From Vibrio gallaecicus (lineage in GTDB: Bacteria > Pseudomonadota > Gammaproteobacteria > Enterobacterales > Vibrionaceae), in NCBI RefSeq assembly GCF_024347495.1, contig NZ_AP025490.1, forward strand, positions 62,001 to 126,000: a DNA stretch of 64,000 nucleotides, written 5' to 3'. Below are positions 56,588-64,000 of this stretch, one piece after another. Each line of letters starts with the position of its first letter. Position 1 is the stretch's first letter. The position numbers and the translations under genes are program-made. The notes under the pieces were generated by a model. That model worked only from the letters and a program-made list of their open reading frames with translations, did no database searches and was not told the DNA's origin.

Positions 56588-57979
56588 ATGTCGAGTCAGC
56601 CAGTCGTAACCAACCAGCAAATCGTTTGGGATCAAGCCATCTTAGACAAGTACAACTATTCTGGACCGCGCTACACTTCATATCCAACGGCGTTGGAATT
56701 TCATGAAGCGTTCACCGTAGCAGACTACGACATGGCGTGTACCCAATACCCTGATCGACCACTATCTTTGTATGTGCATATCCCATTTTGTCATAAACTT
56801 TGCTATTACTGCGGTTGTAATAAAGTGATCACCCGCCACTCTCACAAAGCGGATGAATACCTTGATGTGATTGAGCATGAGATTCGCCAGCGCGCTTCTC
56901 TATTACATGACCGCAATGTGACTCAGTTGCACTTTGGTGGTGGTACGCCAACATTCTTAAATAAAGTGCAAATTACTCGTCTAATGAAGATCATTCATGA
57001 TGAGTTTAACTTTGTTGAAACGGCTGAAATCAGTATTGAAGTTGACCCTCGTGAAATCGAGCTAGATATGCTTGATCACCTACGCAATGAAGGGTTCAAC
57101 CGTTTAAGTATTGGTGTTCAAGACTTCAACAAAGAAGTACAAAAGCTGGTTAACCGTGAGCAAGATGAAGATTTCATTATCGCTATGGTTAAGCGTGCAA
57201 AAGACCTAGGTTTCCGTTCGACGAACCTCGATTTAATCTATGGCTTACCTAAGCAGACAAAAGTCTCTTTTGCTGAAACATTAAAGCAAGTGCTAGAAAT
57301 GCAGCCAGGTCGTTTATCTGTATTTAACTATGCGCACATGCCGCAATTGTTTGCTGCGCAACGTAAAATAAAAGAAGAAGATCTCCCTGTTGCTGAAGAG
57401 CGCATGGGAATTTTACAAGATACGATCGCGACTCTAACGGGCGCGGGTTATCAGTTCATCGGTATGGATCACTTTGCTTTACCTGATGATGAATTGGCAG
57501 TTGCTCAGCGAAAAGGTGTTTTGCATCGTAATTTCCAAGGCTACACCACACAAGGTGAAGCTGATTTGGTTGGCTTTGGTGTATCTGCTATCTCTATGAT
57601 GGGGGATGCTTACGCGCAAAACCAAAAAGATCTGAAGAAGTACTATGCGCAAGTCAATGACCTACGCCATGCTTTATGGAAAGGGGTTGCGCTCGATGGC
57701 GATGACTTACTTCGCCGTGAAGTGATTAAACAGCTAATTTGTAATTTCAAATTGGATAAAACGAAGATTGAGTCTGAATTTGCAGTCACATTTAATCAAT
57801 ACTTTAAAGAGGACCTAGGTCTTCTACAGACGTTCATTAATGATGAGCTAGTTGAAGTGGATGATAAAGAGATTAGAGTGACTTTACGTGGTCGATTATT
57901 GATCCGAAATATTTGTATGTGTTTCGATAAATACTTACGTGCCAAAGCTCGTCAGCAACAGTTCTCACGAGTGATTTAA
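56588..57979 (+). CDS. hemN: Oxygen-independent coproporphyrinogen III oxidase
   Basis: This 463-residue radical-SAM enzyme makes protoporphyrinogen IX from coproporphyrinogen III without oxygen. The iron-sulfur site is HKLCYYCGCNKV (CxxxCxxC with the extra Cys of HemN), preceded by SLYVHIPFC. Other motifs are FGGGTPT, EVDPREIE and LIYGLPKQT. The length and N-terminus (DKYNYSGPRYTSYPTA) are those of HemN, not the shorter HemW. It has its own promoter region of about 210 bp and a terminator. Confidence 0.97.
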   Translation: MSSQPVVTNQQIVWDQAILDKYNYSGPRYTSYPTALEFHEAFTVADYDMACTQYPDRPLSLYVHIPFCHKLCYYCGCNKVITRHSHKADEYLDVIEHEIRQRASLLHDRNVTQLHFGGGTPTFLNKVQITRLMKIIHDEFNFVETAEISIEVDPREIELDMLDHLRNEGFNRLSIGVQDFNKEVQKLVNREQDEDFIIAMVKRAKDLGFRSTNLDLIYGLPKQTKVSFAETLKQVLEMQPGRLSVFNYAHMPQLFAAQRKIKEEDLPVAEERMGILQDTIATLTGAGYQFIGMDHFALPDDELAVAQRKGVLHRNFQGYTTQGEADLVGFGVSAISMMGDAYAQNQKDLKKYYAQVNDLRHALWKGVALDGDDLLRREVIKQLICNFKLDKTKIESEFAVTFNQYFKEDLGLLQTFINDELVEVDDKEIRVTLRGRLLIRNICMCFDKYLRAKARQQQFSRVI

Positions 57980-58007
57980 CTTGTTGCGTTAAATATTCGA
58001 CTCCATA

Positions 58008-58037
58008 AAAAATGCCAGCATTAAGCTGGCATTTTTG
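58008..58037. terminator. Terminator between hemN and add
   Basis: A perfect 12-bp stem AAAAATGCCAGC and its complement (58008-58019 and 58025-58036) with a five-base loop is usable from both sides. Confidence 0.92.
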
Positions 58038-58054
58038 TTTTTAGACTTTGCTAA

Positions 58055-58078
58055 GCACTAAAGCACTAAAGCACTAAA
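58055..58078. repeat. Three tandem copies of the 8-mer GCACTAAA
   Basis: Three exact copies of GCACTAAA lie between the hemN terminator and the end of add, followed by looser related repeats (GCATTAAGTCATTAAGC). Confidence 0.85.
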
Positions 58079-58097
58079 GTGTTATAGCATTAAGTCA

Positions 58098-59102
58098 TTA
58101 AGCGCGATTGGCTACTTTGTCTTTTAGTTCTTGCTTCTCAACATCAGAGATGAAAGCAAGGTCAAGACCATTGATTTGAGCTTGACGAATTTGTGCTTGG
58201 CTTAAACCAGCTTGTGGTGCTGCAACTTCGTATTCATACGGTAGCTCAATGCCTTCAACTGCTGGATCATCCGTATTTAAACAAGCCATCACACCGTGTT
58301 CAAGGAATTGCTTAACAGGGTGGTTAGCAAGAGTTTCAACCGTACTTGTTTGGAAGTTTGAAGTCAGGCAAGACTCAATACCAATACGGTTTTCAGCAAG
58401 GTAATCCATTAGTTTAGGGTCGTGAATAGCTTTCACGCCGTGACCTATACGTGTTGCACCTAGTTCTTGAATTGCTTGCCACATACTTTCTGCACCGGCA
58501 GCTTCACCTGCGTGAACGGTGACATTCATACCAGCATCACGCACTTGTTTGAAGTGAGTAACAAAGCGGTCACCAGGTTGACCTAGTTCATCGCCAGCTA
58601 AATCAACAGCTACAATTTTGTCTTTTTGAGTAAGAATCGCGTCTAACTCTTGTTGGCATGCGTCTGTTCCGAATGTACGGCTCATGATACCAATTAGGTT
58701 CGTTTTTACATCAAAGTCACGCATACCAGCTTCGACACCGTCTACAACAGCTTCAACCACACCAGCAACTGGAAGCTTGTGCTTCATTGCCATGTAGTAA
58801 GGTGAGAAGCGTAGTTCAGCATAGTCAATTTGAGCATTCAGTGCGTCTTCTACATTTTCGTAAGCAACACGACGACAAGCCTCTAAATCACCTAGTACCG
58901 CTACACCCCAATCAAGTTTAGAAAGAAATGCCACTAGTGATGGTTCTGCTTCAACAATTTGAACGTGTGGAGTGAGAGCTTCAACGTCATAAGCCGGTAA
59001 CGCAACACCAAACTTCTGACCCAAATCTAAGATAGTTTGAGTACGAATGTTACCGTCTAAATGGCGGTGCAAATCAGTAAGGGGCAAATTTTTAGTTATC
59101 AT
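58098..59102 (-). CDS. add: Adenosine deaminase
   Basis: This zinc enzyme deaminates adenosine to inosine. The N-terminal [11 protein letters not shown] provides two zinc His ligands. [10 protein letters not shown] holds the next His and the catalytic Glu, IGHGVKA the catalytic His, and NTDDPAV the last Asp ligands. I chose ATG 59102 ([18 protein letters not shown], 334 residues) because the longer frame adds a non-family hydrophobic stretch that runs into the upstream gene's end. It follows a GGDEF/EAL gene on the same strand by about 110 bp. Confidence 0.95.
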   Translation of the reverse strand: MITKNLPLTDLHRHLDGNIRTQTILDLGQKFGVALPAYDVEALTPHVQIVEAEPSLVAFLSKLDWGVAVLGDLEACRRVAYENVEDALNAQIDYAELRFSPYYMAMKHKLPVAGVVEAVVDGVEAGMRDFDVKTNLIGIMSRTFGTDACQQELDAILTQKDKIVAVDLAGDELGQPGDRFVTHFKQVRDAGMNVTVHAGEAAGAESMWQAIQELGATRIGHGVKAIHDPKLMDYLAENRIGIESCLTSNFQTSTVETLANHPVKQFLEHGVMACLNTDDPAVEGIELPYEYEVAAPQAGLSQAQIRQAQINGLDLAFISDVEKQELKDKVANRA

Positions 59103-59209
59103 TAGAAAGTATCCAGATCGAGAATGTGTGTGCGGTGGTATCAGTATAAAAATGAATAAGAGCTGTGTCAGTAACAAATGCGTTGTAAAGCAGCGAAATT
59201 CGCTGTTTT

Positions 59210-61750
59210 CTACTTCATGTTCACCAAATCTGTTGGCCACTCATTGAAGGGGACAGGGCGGCTGTATAGGAAGCCTTGCGCTTGAGGGCAGCCTAATTGG
59301 GATAACAGCTCCGCTTGTAATGGTGTCTCCACTCCTTCAGCTACCAGGTTCGCTTTAAAGCCTTTTGTGATATTTACAATGGCAGCAACGATAGAGCTGT
59401 CGAGATTTTCTTTTTCTAATTTACTGACAAAGCTGCGGTCTATCTTTAAGCAGTCAAAAGGAAGCTTGTGCAAGTAAGCCAAAGAAGAGTAACCGGTACC
59501 AAAATCATCAATGGCAATGGAAATACCTAATGACTTCAATGCGAGCATGTTTTCAATGATGATTGGATTATTGTCGACGATACGTGATTCCGTTATTTCT
59601 AGTGTCAGGTTTCTTGCAGGTAGTCGTGTGGACTGAAGAGTATTTTTCACATCTTGGATGAAGTTTTTCTGAATCAGTTGGTCAACAGATAGGTTCACGT
59701 GGATTGTGAAATCCAGGTCCCATTTTCCTGATTCAATCGCGCTGGCGGTATCACGGCATGCTTTGTGTAAGATTTGGTGCCCAATATCGCTAATTAAGCC
59801 GCTTTCTTCCGCTAATGGGATGAATTCCAACGGTGAAATTATGCCTTTATCGCTAATCCAACGCGCTAAAGCTTCAGCTCCAACTGTTGCTCCTGTTTCT
59901 AAATCAATAATAGGCTGATAGAAAGGTTCGAATTGTTGGCGTTCAATTGCAGTATTAATACGAGCCAGCATAGTAGTACGGTGGCGTGAAGCCTCACCCA
60001 TTTCAGAGCTATAAATACTGATGCGTGTTTTATCTTGTTTGGCATTACTTAATGCAATACTGCTATTACGTAACCCGAGCGTCATGTCATTTTGTTCAGT
60101 GAATTTCACCACACCAATAGAGACATTCACTACAACATTTTCAGCCTCCATACTGAAATGAGAAGCAAAAGTTTGCACTAATCGGTGCGAAAGTAAGCTG
60201 ATGTCGTCTTTCTGAGTTATTGCCGGCGCATAGATAGCAAACTCATCACCACCCGTTCGTGCGAGTAAGTACTCTTCCGATAATGTGGTTCTTAATCGAG
60301 ACGCTGCAATAATTAGTAGTTGATCACCGTTATAGTGCCCCAAACTGTCATTGATATCTCTAAATCGGTCAATCCCGATTAGATAGAGGCTGCCACAACT
60401 CTTATCTTCTAGCTTATTGTAAGCGTCAATGAACCCTTCTCTACTGTATAAATTAGTCAGGGAGTCATAGGTTAACTGGGACTGAAGAGCATTAAATGAC
60501 GCTTTCAAATTGTTTGCCATTTCTGTAAAAGCGTACACTAGCATACTGGTTTCATAGATATGCCCTGGCTGCGGCATATTGCTTTCCCAATCACCTTTAG
60601 CAAGGTGCTTAGCTGCTGCGGCTGTTGAAGTGATTGGTCGTGTTATGTGATTGAAAGTGACTAATCCAAGTGCGATGCCAATTAAGCTAACAATTAACCC
60701 AATTATCCAGCTATTACGTTGGTTTTCCGGTAAATCGCCGAGTAGGTCTGATTCAGGAATAGACATGCCAATGAACCAAGTGATTCCATATTCGTCTTCA
60801 TAAGGCGTTATTTGGTTGAAGTAGCGCTCACCATTGAGCTTGAAGCTAAAGCGCTGTGCGTTTTTGTTTGCTGTTAGATTAAGCTGTTCAACATAGCTTG
60901 CACTTTCACTGATGATTGGGTTGGAACTTTCAGTGGCTAGTAATCGAACCCCTTTTTCCGTTTTGTCCGTACCCCAAGAAAGCACACTGCCACCGCTTGA
61001 GTGAGCGACTAGGCGCTGTTCTTTATCAATAATGTATACGGAAGTATCAGTTTTATCTTTGATGCTTTTTAGGAAGTAGTTAAAAGTATCGATCTTAATA
61101 TCTGCGACAAATACGCCGATAAAGGATTGATTATCGAAGATAGGGGAAAGTGCAGATAAGGTGATCTCTTGTCTTTCATCAGCATTGGCGTAAATGGATG
61201 ACCAAAGTGGTTTCTTGGATGCCGCAACCGGAGCATACCAAGGGCGAATTCTCGGGTCATAACCGGATATAACAGAGCGAATGTCGCTGCTAAGCTGACT
61301 TCCTCTATAAATAACGAGCTTATCTTCTGTACGGTCATCTTGAATCATTAGGGTATACCCATTATTAGATTCCTTTCGAAAACCTACATAATTGGTATCC
61401 TCAGAACCAAAACCTAATACGTCAAGTTGTGGTATTGAACTGTACAAGTTTGAAAAGCTTTCAAACATGTAGTGTTGAATATCTTCGGTTTCACCGGGCT
61501 TATATAAGCCGTGATAGCCAATGGTATGGCTTAGTGCCAGTGCTGCGTTAAAGGGTTCTTGGAGAAAAACCGTTAAGCTTTTGTTTACGTTTTCAGTTAA
61601 TGACGTGAGCTGCCTAGCGCTAATGTCAGTCACCATTTCTTCATAGTTTTGCTTTTGAGCGAACACAATTACACCAATAGTGAAGAGAAAAATCATCACG
61701 AAAGGCAGAACAACGGCAGTTCTTAATGTAATTTGTGCTTTTATGGACAT
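59210..61750 (-). CDS. dCache-HAMP-GGDEF-EAL protein (c-di-GMP turnover)
   Basis: This 846-residue inner-membrane protein has transmembrane helix 1 (about 12-31), a periplasmic dCache sensor (about 35-340, with [21 protein letters not shown]), helix 2 (about 347-370), and HAMP (about 370-425). The GGDEF domain has intact [11 protein letters not shown] near residue 498, and the EAL domain from about 600 has [12 protein letters not shown]-type [11 protein letters not shown] and [11 protein letters not shown]. Both active sites look complete, so it could make or degrade c-di-GMP depending on the periplasmic ligand. The dCache type is often tuned to amino acids or related small molecules. Confidence 0.9.
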   Translation of the reverse strand: MSIKAQITLRTAVVLPFVMIFLFTIGVIVFAQKQNYEEMVTDISARQLTSLTENVNKSLTVFLQEPFNAALALSHTIGYHGLYKPGETEDIQHYMFESFSNLYSSIPQLDVLGFGSEDTNYVGFRKESNNGYTLMIQDDRTEDKLVIYRGSQLSSDIRSVISGYDPRIRPWYAPVAASKKPLWSSIYANADERQEITLSALSPIFDNQSFIGVFVADIKIDTFNYFLKSIKDKTDTSVYIIDKEQRLVAHSSGGSVLSWGTDKTEKGVRLLATESSNPIISESASYVEQLNLTANKNAQRFSFKLNGERYFNQITPYEDEYGITWFIGMSIPESDLLGDLPENQRNSWIIGLIVSLIGIALGLVTFNHITRPITSTAAAAKHLAKGDWESNMPQPGHIYETSMLVYAFTEMANNLKASFNALQSQLTYDSLTNLYSREGFIDAYNKLEDKSCGSLYLIGIDRFRDINDSLGHYNGDQLLIIAASRLRTTLSEEYLLARTGGDEFAIYAPAITQKDDISLLSHRLVQTFASHFSMEAENVVVNVSIGVVKFTEQNDMTLGLRNSSIALSNAKQDKTRISIYSSEMGEASRHRTTMLARINTAIERQQFEPFYQPIIDLETGATVGAEALARWISDKGIISPLEFIPLAEESGLISDIGHQILHKACRDTASAIESGKWDLDFTIHVNLSVDQLIQKNFIQDVKNTLQSTRLPARNLTLEITESRIVDNNPIIIENMLALKSLGISIAIDDFGTGYSSLAYLHKLPFDCLKIDRSFVSKLEKENLDSSIVAAIVNITKGFKANLVAEGVETPLQAELLSQLGCPQAQGFLYSRPVPFNEWPTDLVNMK

Positions 61751-61855
61751 GTTTGGCTATAACTATGTATGTTGTACTGTAATTGTACCCACTCAAAGTC
61801 TCCCTAGCGAACTATTTTTGATTAAAATTTAGCTACTTCGCTAGGGGTGGTCGAA

Positions 61856-63256
61856 CTAATAAAGCTCTTTTAATTTTCGAGTTAAGGTGTTTCTGCCCCA
61901 GCCTAAAACTTTCGCTGCGTCTTGCTTGTGACCATTTGTATGATCTAGGGCTGCTTCTAAAAGTATACGTTCAAATTCAGGAAGCGCATAAGAAAGTATT
62001 TCTTTTTCTCCTGAAGCAAGCGCACACTTTGCCCAATCACCTAATTTTTCTTGCCAGTTTTCAGTGCCTTGACTGGAAATGTTTTTTTTCTCTTCGAGTA
62101 ATTCTGTTGGAAGGTCGGAAGGTAAAATCTCACTACCGCTTGCCATTACAGTTAACCAACGACATATATTTTCAAGTTGACGCACATTTCCGGGCCAAGT
62201 TAGTTTGTTTAACGTTGCAACTGTATCTTTATGCAACGTTTTCACTTCGACGGCTAGCTCTTCAGCCGCAAGCACAAGAAAATGTTGAGTCAACTTCTCA
62301 ATGTCTTGTTTACGTTCCCTCAGTGCGGGAATATGGATTCGAATGACATTCAGTCGGTGGAATAAATCTTCTCGGAAGTCACCTTCATTCACTAATCGCT
62401 CAAGATCTTGGTGGGTAGCTGCCACGATACGTACATCTACTTTTATGGCTGAGTGACCCCCTACTCGATAGAACTGGCCATCAGATAGGACCCTTAATAG
62501 CCTTGTTTGGATATCGAGAGGCATATCTCCTATCTCATCAAGAAAAAGCGTGCCGCCGTTTGCTTGCTCAAACCGGCCTTGGCGAACGCTATTTGCGCCT
62601 GTAAAAGCGCCTTTTTCATGACCAAATAGCTCGGATTCGATTAAGTCTTTAGGGATGGCAGCCATATTAAGTGCAATAAATGGCTTCTTGGCTCTAGGGC
62701 TATGCCTATGTAAAGCATGAGCAACCAATTCTTTACCTGTACCTGATTCACCATTAATTAGAACAGAGATAGAGGATCGTGATAAACGACCAATAGCACG
62801 AAACACCTCTTGCATCGCAGGTGCTTCACCAATAATTTCAGGTGGATTGCTGTCGGTGATCTCATTCGCTTGGTCGCGTTTTTGCTCATGACTGTGTGCG
62901 ATTGCACGCTCAACAAGTGTTAAGGTTTCGTCAATATCAAAAGGCTTAGGTAAATATTCGAATGCCCCTTTTTGGTAAGCATTCACTGCAGCGTCGAGAT
63001 CGGAGTGCGCAGTCATGATAATGACTGGGAGGTCTGGGGATTTTTGATGAACTTGGTTAAGTAACTCAATACCATCCATTCCTGGCATGCGAATGTCGGA
63101 CACGAGTACATCTGGTGCTTCACGCTCAAGTGCTAGCAACACACTTTCTGCATCAGCAAATGTTTCGCATTTTATATTGGCGGATGACAGTGTTTTTTCT
63201 ACAACCCAACGAATTGAACTGTCGTCATCAACCACCCAAACATACCCTTTACTCAT
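61856..63256 (-). CDS. glnG: Nitrogen regulator NtrC (GlnG), sigma-54 activator
   Basis: This protein has about 466 residues from ATG 63256 ([12 protein letters not shown]). It has a receiver domain (1-120, phosphoacceptor Asp in [10 protein letters not shown]), an AAA+ domain (about 140-370, with Walker A GESGTGKE, the sigma-54 loop GAFTGA and Walker [11 protein letters not shown]), and a Fis-type helix-turn-helix at the C-terminus ([27 protein letters not shown]). It activates glnA and other nitrogen genes when phosphorylated by GlnL. It lies directly downstream of glnL. Confidence 0.97.
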   Translation of the reverse strand: MSKGYVWVVDDDSSIRWVVEKTLSSANIKCETFADAESVLLALEREAPDVLVSDIRMPGMDGIELLNQVHQKSPDLPVIIMTAHSDLDAAVNAYQKGAFEYLPKPFDIDETLTLVERAIAHSHEQKRDQANEITDSNPPEIIGEAPAMQEVFRAIGRLSRSSISVLINGESGTGKELVAHALHRHSPRAKKPFIALNMAAIPKDLIESELFGHEKGAFTGANSVRQGRFEQANGGTLFLDEIGDMPLDIQTRLLRVLSDGQFYRVGGHSAIKVDVRIVAATHQDLERLVNEGDFREDLFHRLNVIRIHIPALRERKQDIEKLTQHFLVLAAEELAVEVKTLHKDTVATLNKLTWPGNVRQLENICRWLTVMASGSEILPSDLPTELLEEKKNISSQGTENWQEKLGDWAKCALASGEKEILSYALPEFERILLEAALDHTNGHKQDAAKVLGWGRNTLTRKLKELY

Positions 63257-63374
63257 AATGTGATTCCTTTGCGGCAACTGCTTAATGTGCGAATTTATAT
63301 TTTTTATGCGTTGTTGTTTTTATATCTTCAATTTTACTTGCCCGTGAACTTGTCGTTTCGCGAGCTTATGAAGC

Positions 63375-64000
63375 TCATATTGGGAAATAGATAGTAAAAG
63401 TTGTATTACCCGGCCAGCTCTCTACGTCGATTTTTCCTTGGTGTTGATCGATTAAGTTTTGAGATATGGATAACCCTAATCCCGTACCACCTTCTCTGCC
63501 ACTGACCATCGGGTAGAACAAGGTGTCTTGCAGCTCTGATGGAATTCCTGGGCCGTTATCATTGATTTCGACACGTGCCGCGAGCTTGTAACGTTTCCCA
63601 TGAATATTGGCTTGATGCACCGTTCTGGTGCGAATGGTGATTCTAGCCCGTTCTTGCTTGGACAAAATTTGTGCGGCATTGCTAACAATATTTAGCATGG
63701 CTTGCTCTACTTGAGCTGGATCCATCAGAAAAGTGGGTAAGCTCGGGTCGTAATCTCGTTCAATTGTGAGGGCTGGTCCCGCCTCAAGCTCAACTAACTG
63801 ACGAACTTTTTCTAGTATTTGGTGAAGATTTTCTTCTGATTTTTTACCTGGTTTTTGTGGACCAAGTAGCCGGTCAACGAGCATTCTCAGGCGGTCAGCT
63901 TGTTCGATAATGATTTGCGTATATTCATTTAAGGATGGTTCTGGCAGCATTTTTCCAAGTAACTGAGCCGCACCTCTTAACCCACCTAAAGGGTTCTTTA
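63375..64000 (-). CDS. glnL: Nitrogen sensor kinase NtrB (GlnL), N-terminus outside window
   Basis: The frame runs off the right edge. The visible part starts just after the phosphoacceptor His, in the sequence [18 protein letters not shown], which is the H-box remainder. It then shows the ATPase domain with the N box [11 protein letters not shown]1 [10 protein letters not shown] and G2 [12 protein letters not shown]. The ATG at 63950 is internal and not the start. GlnL phosphorylates GlnG under PII control. About 120 bp separate it from glnG. Confidence 0.95.
   Translation of the reverse strand, partial: KNPLGGLRGAAQLLGKMLPEPSLNEYTQIIIEQADRLRMLVDRLLGPQKPGKKSEENLHQILEKVRQLVELEAGPALTIERDYDPSLPTFLMDPAQVEQAMLNIVSNAAQILSKQERARITIRTRTVHQANIHGKRYKLAARVEINDNGPGIPSELQDTLFYPMVSGREGGTGLGLSISQNLIDQHQGKIDVESWPGNTTFTIYFPI

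Noticed and set aside
59103-59240. 46-codon N-terminal extension of adenosine deaminase
   Set aside because: The added sequence is unlike any adenosine deaminase and overlaps the end of the upstream gene; ATG 59102 fits the family.

Overview
The window is a Gammaproteobacterial chromosome segment, most likely from a Vibrio. The gene order gor-rlmJ-prlC-asnC-...-rsmJ-...-uspA-ftnA-uspB-yhiN, then rmuC-ubiE-ubiJ-ubiB-tatABC-tatD-hemB, then ryhB-polA-spf-engB-cytochrome c4-csrB-yihI-hemN, then add and glnG/glnL, is the core layout I know from Vibrionaceae and largely also from E. coli. A long (about 220 nt) RyhB, a CsrB-type RNA beside cytochrome c4 and two large c-di-GMP GGDEF/EAL proteins also fit Vibrio. 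The species is not decided here.

Layout. 1-14.9 kb: core genes (a secreted protein, a membrane Ser/Thr kinase, glutathione reductase, two rRNA methyltransferases, oligopeptidase A, AsnC, a sensor GGDEF-EAL protein, stress proteins and ferritin). 14.94-37.17 kb: the core flavoprotein gene yhiN is split by a 21.0-kb genomic island (15962-36987). The island has imperfect terminal inverted repeats, and the 7-bp core AACGGCA stands at both junctions. Joining the two yhiN pieces through one core copy restores an in-frame 397-residue protein. 37.2-64 kb: core genes for ubiquinone, Tat export, haem and DNA replication, three regulatory RNAs, and the nitrogen two-component pair at the right edge, where glnL is cut by the window.

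The island, left to right: four overlapping recombination genes (three tyrosine-recombinase-like proteins, one degenerate, plus a small accessory protein) resembling the gamma-mobile-trio and Tn554-type modules; an intact, diverged second copy of yhiN, apparently a rescue copy of the disrupted target; an XRE repressor divergent from a winged-helix/helicase gene pair, with two identical-consensus operators between them; a small basic protein whose ribosome site sits in a hairpin; a Panacea-domain antitoxin-like gene with a small unknown partner, followed by a decayed integron attC (VCR-like) site; a small membrane protein; and a five-gene overlapping operon hsdR-hsdM-hsdS-kwaA-kwaB that joins a type I restriction-modification system to the Kiwa anti-phage system. 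The island therefore reads as a mobile defence island that repairs the gene it lands in.

The most interesting points are the exact insertion plus rescue copy whose core is synonymously changed (AACAGCA), the fused RM-Kiwa operon, the repressor-controlled helicase pair, and the Panacea pair beside an attC remnant. Outside the island, three unrelated intergenic regions each carry perfect tandem 8-bp repeats.
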